Shown piece after piece: positions 59,821 to 64,000 of a stretch of 64,000 nucleotides of DNA (positions are counted from its first letter, which is position 1; each line of letters begins with the position of its first letter). This stretch comes from Candidatus Leptovillus gracilis (GTDB lineage Bacteria; Chloroflexota; Anaerolineae; Promineifilales; Promineifilaceae): NCBI GenBank assembly GCA_016716065.1, contig JADJXA010000003.1, forward strand, positions 434,001 to 498,000. The letters are read 5' to 3'. Below the pieces are notes generated by a model, which worked only from the letters and a program-made list of their open reading frames with translations, had not been told where the DNA came from and made no database searches. The position numbers and the translations under genes are program-made.

Positions 59821-60215
59821 ATACTCCCAATCTACTTCTTTCTACCCTTCCAACCGAGGCCGGTCTTCATTATGATTCAGTTATGGTTCAGCATAAATTG
59901 ACGATGACCGAAACGGCCGTCTATCGCATCCCTTTCAGGGCGCATTTATAGTTTTGGTATTGAGCAGGTTCTTCAACGCGATTATCTTGCTTTATGCCAT
60001 GTTGAGCCTATCGAAGCATCCCGTTCAGTTTTAGTGACCAGAGCATGGGGATTCTTCGCTCCGCAGACTCAGCTCAGAATGACATATCGCTGATGGAAGA
60101 TTTCGGCGGGTAACGGCCGTTACTGCCGCCCAAGTATTAGCTATGACCTGTATTAGGGATATCAATCCGATACCCTAAATACGGGCGAACTCTTAAACAG
60201 AGTGGAGGTAAAACT
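59821..60215. other. Intergenic region with two ACGGCCGT palindromes
   Basis: About 395 bp with copies near 59913 and 60113, unusual because they lie outside genes. The stretch TGTTGAGCCTATCGAAGC and TTCTTCGCTCCGCAGACTC resemble scattered intergenic filler. No gene or terminator was recognised. Confidence 0.5.
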
Positions 60216-60764
60216 ATGCCAGGTAGAGCACGACGAGAACAACGCCAGGAAGAACGAGCAGTCTTTGGCCGGAGGGGGACAGCGACTCGCTACCGGATGC
60301 GGCAGAAATTGGTCGCTTTTGGCGATGATTTCTGGATCGAAAATGAGGGCGGCCAGCGCGTTTTTAAGGTAGACGGCAAAATGCTGCGTGTGCGCGACAC
60401 CCTCTTCTTTGAAGATATGCAAGGGCAGACCCTCTGCAAAATTCAGGAAAAACTGCTGCGGATCAAGGATACAATGACGATTGAAGGGCCAAACGACGAG
60501 CGACTGGCAACCGTCAGAAAAGCGCTGATCTCCCCTTTGCGTCACCGTTGGGTGGTGAAAATTGGTGATGGCCCAGACCTGAACGTGCAGGGCAATATCC
60601 TAAGCCTTGAATACACCATTGGCGAGGGCGGGAACAAGATCGCCGAAATCTCCAGAAAGTGGTTCCGTATCGCCGACACGTATGGCGTTCAGATTGAACC
60701 GGGGCAAAATGATATTGTGATCCTGGCAGTTACCGTAGCTGTTGATATGATGGCGCATGATTAG
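60216..60764 (+). CDS. LURP-one-related (Tubby-like) family protein
   Basis: A 182-residue protein with the LURP-one/scramblase-like beta-barrel pattern: RYRMRQKLVAFGDDFWIENE, VFKVDGKMLRVRDTLFFEDM, CKIQEKLLRIKDTMTIEG and EISRKWFRIADTYGVQI. The alternating sheet and the Trp/Arg spacing are the family signature (PF04525). Members bind lipids or act as scaffolds; the bacterial role is not established. The first 25 residues are very basic. GGAGGT stands 8 bases before the ATG. It has no ACGGCCGT inside and is flanked by repeats. Confidence 0.85.
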   Translation: MPGRARREQRQEERAVFGRRGTATRYRMRQKLVAFGDDFWIENEGGQRVFKVDGKMLRVRDTLFFEDMQGQTLCKIQEKLLRIKDTMTIEGPNDERLATVRKALISPLRHRWVVKIGDGPDLNVQGNILSLEYTIGEGGNKIAEISRKWFRIADTYGVQIEPGQNDIVILAVTVAVDMMAHD

Positions 60765-60878
60765 ACGGTGGCAGATTAGGGACTGAAGACTCTGTCTATT
60801 CCGGTATCTTTTCAGATGCCTTTGGGATCACATTCAAAACGTACCGTAGTGAAATTAGTAATCGTTCAGGCTCACCAG

Positions 60879-60941
60879 AGACCTGACAGGTTTTCATACC
60901 ATAACACTCCATTTTGAACGAGTGGCAAGCCTGTCAGGTCT
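60879..60941. repeat. Inverted repeat of the ACCTGACAGGTTT family, copy 2
   Basis: AGACCTGACAGGTTTT (60879-60894) and a right arm ending GCCTGTCAGGTCT (to 60941), one mismatch relative to copy 1 at 18423-18486 within the inner arm. Located after the LURP-one gene. Confidence 0.7.
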
Positions 60942-60965
60942 GGACGCTCACGTGAATACTCCCTT

Positions 60966-61175
60966 GAAAATGGGAGCGCGGACGTCCCGTCCGCCCCGGC
61001 AGGCGAGACGCCTGCGCTCCCAGGGTTTTCATTCGTGGTGGTGGGTGCAGCCCACTCATGATGTCTCCTGTGAAAATGGGAGCGCGGACGTCCCGTCCGC
61101 CCCGGCAGGCGAGACGCCTGCGCTCCCAGGGTTTTCATTCGTGGTGGTGGGTGCAGCCCACTCATGATGTCTCCT
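60966..61175. repeat. Tandem duplication of a 106-bp unit
   Basis: Two adjoining units with period 106 (60966-61071 and 61072-about 61175), identical over about 103 bp. Each carries a long GC hairpin between GGGAGCGCGGACGTCC and GCCTGCGCTCCC, then a GTGGTGGTGGGTGCAGCCCA stretch. The word family also forms the hairpin at 36538-36566. Other bases of 60765-61305 hold no gene. Confidence 0.85.
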
Positions 61176-61305
61176 TTGCAAATTCGATATGCAGCCCGTA
61201 TATCTGTATAATCAGGTTGGCTTCCTGGAGTTTGTGTCAGGTTTTGGTTTACGGGCAACATCAAACCCCTGAATTCCTGAAGACCATCATTTTAGGAGAG
61301 AAAAC

Positions 61306-61848
61306 ATGTCTACAAGTGCAATGTCGTTTAAAACCAATCAGTCGCCCTGGTGGCTCATTCTGATTGGCGGTGTGTTGAATATTATTGTTGGGGTGTTGTT
61401 GTTGACCTCGCCGGTCAAGACCGTCTTTGTGCTGGTCCTGGCTTTGGGCTATTACTGGCTCTTCACCGGCATCCTCGGCCTGGTGGCGATGTTTCTGGAC
61501 ACAACGGCCTGGGGCTGGAAGTTGTTCAGCAGCCTGCTCAGTATCGCCGCTGGTATCATTATCCTGCGTTACCCGTTGATCAATGTTCTGATCATCCCGG
61601 TTATCCTGATACTGTTCCTGGGGATTCAGAGCCTTGTCGTGGGCATCATCGGCCTGATCCTGGCCCTGCGCGGTGGTGGTTGGGGAGCCGCCATCTTCAG
61701 CGGCCTGAGCATCGTGTTTGGCCTGATCCTCATTTTCAACTACACCTCACCAACGCTCATCTTGTCGCTGGTCTGGGCGGCGGCCATTTTCGCCGTGGTT
61801 GGCGGCATCTCTCAGAGCATCATGGCGTTCCAACAACGCCCCGCCTGA
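61306..61848 (+). CDS. HdeD/DUF308-family membrane protein
   Basis: A 180-residue protein with six hydrophobic helices in three pairs (WWLILIGGVLNIIVGVLLLT, VFVLVLALGYYWLFTGILGL, and so on), the layout of DUF308/HdeD acid-resistance proteins. Loops are very short. TAGGAGAG lies 6 bases before the ATG. Stress-linked membrane role by family only. No neighbour hints at a more exact job. Confidence 0.88.
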   Translation: MSTSAMSFKTNQSPWWLILIGGVLNIIVGVLLLTSPVKTVFVLVLALGYYWLFTGILGLVAMFLDTTAWGWKLFSSLLSIAAGIIILRYPLINVLIIPVILILFLGIQSLVVGIIGLILALRGGGWGAAIFSGLSIVFGLILIFNYTSPTLILSLVWAAAIFAVVGGISQSIMAFQQRPA

Positions 61849-62027
61849 CCATAGCCGGATTTTTTTGATTGGACCGATGGCGTGGTATCTGTATTCGGTA
61901 ATCCGTATTCAGTAACCCGTAGAATCCGTATCCTGTATTCCGTAGGGCGTTAGCTCTGGCAAATGCCGACGGAAGACGGGATACGGATTTCGGTTTACGG
62001 CGGCCAGATTGGTCCAGGCAAAAAGTC

Positions 62028-64000
62028 TCACCACTCCATCAACTGCCAGATTTCCGCCCGCCACATCTCCTGTTCGCGCCCGATGTCGGCATAAATAATG
62101 GCTGACTGGCGGATTTGCGCCTGGGCGGCGGCTTCGTCGCCGGCCTGATGCAGCACGTCGGCCAGATTGCTGCGTAACGCTGCCTCGTGGTGGCGGTCGC
62201 CGAGGCGCTGGCAGAGGATCAGCGCCTGTTCCAGGTTTTCCCGGGCGGCGGTCAACTGCCCGGCGGCCATCAGCGTCAGCGCCAGGTTATTGCCGGCGGC
62301 GATCTGAATGTCTAAACGGCCGTTCTCTTCAGCCAATCGGCGGCTTTGTTCCAGCAGGGTCACGGCCGTTTCCAATTCTCCCCGGCTGCGCGCCAGCACC
62401 CCCAAGATATTGTCGGCCAGGGCCAACGCCGGCGTGTTGTTGGCGGTTTCGGCCAGGGTCCGCGCCTGCTGCGCCCAGGCCAGCGCCGCTTGTGGCTGCT
62501 TCTGGCGGTGGGCTACCAGACTGCGGTCAATGAGCAGACGCGCCGCGCCCGCCGGATCGCTGGTCTCGTCCAGATGGGATTGGGCCTGCGTCAGCGTAAG
62601 AGCGGCCAACGACCATTCTCCCTGCCGCTGATACACCTGCGCCAACTGCTGTTCCAGGCTGCTCAGAACGGCCGTTGGCGCCAGAGCAGCGGCCGTTTCA
62701 AAGCTGGACAGGGCGTCAGGGTAAGCTCCCAGGCGCATGGACAATTCGCCGCAGGCCGCGTGCAGCCGCCAGGCATTTTCTGCTCCCAGCGCCAGCGCCG
62801 AACGGTAGTAGTGGATGGCGTCTTGATGGGCAAAGAGGGCGCGCGCCTGGTCGCCGGCCTGCACAAAATAGGCCGCCGCTTCTTCATCCTTACCCGCCAG
62901 CCGGTAATGGGCGGCAATTTGGGGCGGCAGCAGCGTGTTCGCGGGCTGCCGCCGGGCTGATTCGGCCAGAGTCTCTGCCAGCCGCCGGTGCAGCAGCCGC
63001 CGCCGCGCCAACCCCATCGCCTCATAGGCCAGGGCGCGCAGCTTTTCGTGGCTGAAATCGTAGACGGCCTGCATGGAGGCTGCCGGGGTCGTTTGTTCCA
63101 CCAGAATTCCCCGCGCCACCAGATTTTCCAGGGCGGCTACCGTTTCTTCTTCGCTGCGTCCGCTGGCCGTTTGCGCCAATTCAGAGGCAAAGGCGTGGCC
63201 GATGGCGGCGGCCGTCTGCAGAAGCTGCCGCCCGGTTTCATCTACCTGCGCCAGACGGCTCAGAAGCAGCTCGCGTACTGCGCTGGGAATGGGCCAGGGT
63301 TGGTCGGCGTCGGCCGCCGCCAGGGCGCGGAGATATTCCACCACAAAATAGGGCAGCCCGTTTGTTTCCTGGTACAGCCGCTGCGGCAGGTTGGCGGGCA
63401 GAGAAACGGCCGTTACCAGTTCGGCTACTTGCGGCAGCGTGAGGCGGGCAAGCTGGGTGCGTTCAGCGACGGCAGCCCGGTGCAGAGCGGCGGCCATTTG
63501 CGCCAGGGAGTGGCTGCCCGGCAGCTCTTCGCTGCGCCAGCAAAGCAAGATGAGGATGGGCCGTTCTTTCCAGCGCCGCAGCAGGTAAAGCAGCAGTTCT
63601 AAGGAGGCAGAATCAAGCCAGTGAACATCATCCAGCCAGAAAACGCCAGGGGCAGAACCGTGCAGCAGCGCCGCTATCGTCTGTCCGAGGCCATCGTAGA
63701 AGCGATTTTGCGCGCCCGGCGTCTCTGGCACGGCGGCCAACGGCGCAGCCAGAGGCGAGGTCAGTTCTGGTAACAGCCGGGCGGCTTCGGCCAAATGGTA
63801 AGGCGGCGTCATCGCCAATCGTTCCGTCCCCCCCGGTTGGGACAAGGCGTCGCGCAGGGATTGGACAATGGGGGCATAGGCCAGGTTGTTTTCGCCTTCA
63901 TAACAACGGGCGGTCAGAGTCAATGCGCCGTGGCTTTGCGCCCAGGCGACAAAATCTTCGGCTAACCGGGTTTTGCCGATGCCCACTTCACCGATAATTG
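62028..64000 (-). CDS. AAA-type ATPase with TPR array, N-terminus beyond window
   Basis: About 656 visible residues; the frame is open to the right edge. It begins in the Walker A loop (GEVGIGKTRLAEDFVAW), then Walker B GVFWLDDVHWLD, SLELLLYLLRRW, and AAA_16-type helical blocks (LFSHQ-like ALFAHQDAIHYYRSALAL). From about 330 to 640 there are TPRs. No DNA-binding domain is seen at the C-terminus, so any effector (BTAD, cyclase, kinase) lies upstream, out of view. Related to the MalT-like and SARP proteins elsewhere in the window. Confidence 0.85.
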   Translation of the reverse strand, partial: IIGEVGIGKTRLAEDFVAWAQSHGALTLTARCYEGENNLAYAPIVQSLRDALSQPGGTERLAMTPPYHLAEAARLLPELTSPLAAPLAAVPETPGAQNRFYDGLGQTIAALLHGSAPGVFWLDDVHWLDSASLELLLYLLRRWKERPILILLCWRSEELPGSHSLAQMAAALHRAAVAERTQLARLTLPQVAELVTAVSLPANLPQRLYQETNGLPYFVVEYLRALAAADADQPWPIPSAVRELLLSRLAQVDETGRQLLQTAAAIGHAFASELAQTASGRSEEETVAALENLVARGILVEQTTPAASMQAVYDFSHEKLRALAYEAMGLARRRLLHRRLAETLAESARRQPANTLLPPQIAAHYRLAGKDEEAAAYFVQAGDQARALFAHQDAIHYYRSALALGAENAWRLHAACGELSMRLGAYPDALSSFETAAALAPTAVLSSLEQQLAQVYQRQGEWSLAALTLTQAQSHLDETSDPAGAARLLIDRSLVAHRQKQPQAALAWAQQARTLAETANNTPALALADNILGVLARSRGELETAVTLLEQSRRLAEENGRLDIQIAAGNNLALTLMAAGQLTAARENLEQALILCQRLGDRHHEAALRSNLADVLHQAGDEAAAQAQIRQSAIIYADIGREQEMWRAEIWQLMEW

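Larger units (their letters stand above)
1027..63413. repeat. Highly iterated palindrome ACGGCCGT (often AACGGCCGTT)
   Basis: By hand I count about 115-120 copies, from 1027-1034 to 63406-63413, for example 2443-2450, 5141-5148, 19326-19333, 22285-22292 and 47860-47867. Most are inside genes on both strands, read in several frames (TAV from ACG GCC GTN, NGR from AAC GGC CGT, RP). A few are intergenic. See the findings for the expected number and gaps. Confidence 0.9.

Noticed and set aside
62003..62020. CCAGATTGGTCCAG resembling the MITE centre
   Set aside because: Only about 13 bases match, no CTTAGT ends or arms; could be chance.

Overview
The window looks like one contiguous piece of a GC-rich chromosome from a Chloroflexota bacterium, most likely an Anaerolineae-type lineage. 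This is an inference. It rests on the mix of very large SARP/BTAD, MalT-like and AAA/TPR regulators, secreted multidomain proteins ending in a short FLPxxxK-like tail, HdeD and LURP-one family proteins, and many short dispersed palindromic repeats. I saw no rRNA, tRNA or CRISPR array.

Layout. (1) 1-5566, plus strand: the end of a reductive dehalogenase gene (rdhA), a small RdhB-like membrane protein, a terminator, then a tightly overlapping run of an RdhC/NosR-like flavin and Fe-S membrane protein, a one-helix protein, ApbE (which attaches FMN to RdhC-type proteins), a TPR protein and a possible truncated ORF. (2) 5570-6780: decayed mobile DNA. An IS110-family transposase is split by a 99-bp MITE-like element, next to Tn3-transposase and sugar-permease fragments. 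(3) 6780-18342, minus strand: a 2347-residue secreted BNR/Fn3/propeller protein, a secreted subtilisin (S8) and a small hypothetical protein. (4) 18498-22133, plus strand: a SARP-NB-ARC-TPR regulator. (5) 22437-44518, minus strand: a beta-glucan/oligosaccharide utilisation locus with GH94 phosphorylase, two solute-binding proteins (one fused to a large N-terminal region), two permease pairs, NHL-YIP1 and DUF5696 proteins, a PF10091 (GH144-like) glucanase lipoprotein, a LacI regulator, GH35 and GH3. No transporter ATPase is present. A perfect LacI-type operator lies upstream of GH94. (6) 45046-48813, minus strand: SDR, epimerase-like, SAM methyltransferase and NmrA-like genes. (7) 48968-54648, plus strand: an overlapping STAND-ATPase/TPR pair and an Xre-NACHT-transmembrane protein. 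(8) 54729-64000: a low-GC histidine phosphatase, a second MITE copy, an AI-2E family transporter, a MalT-like regulator, LURP-one and HdeD proteins, and a partial AAA/TPR protein.

The most unusual signal belongs to no single gene. The palindrome ACGGCCGT, often extended to AACGGCCGTT, occurs about 115-120 times by hand count, roughly once per 540 bp. Base composition predicts one or two copies. It lies mostly inside genes of unrelated families on both strands, like the HIP1 palindrome of cyanobacteria, and is absent from the mobile or low-GC patches. The MITE pair is the other clean discovery: both copies are identical in length with 4 differences in 99 bp, and removing one copy exactly restores the IS110 reading frame.
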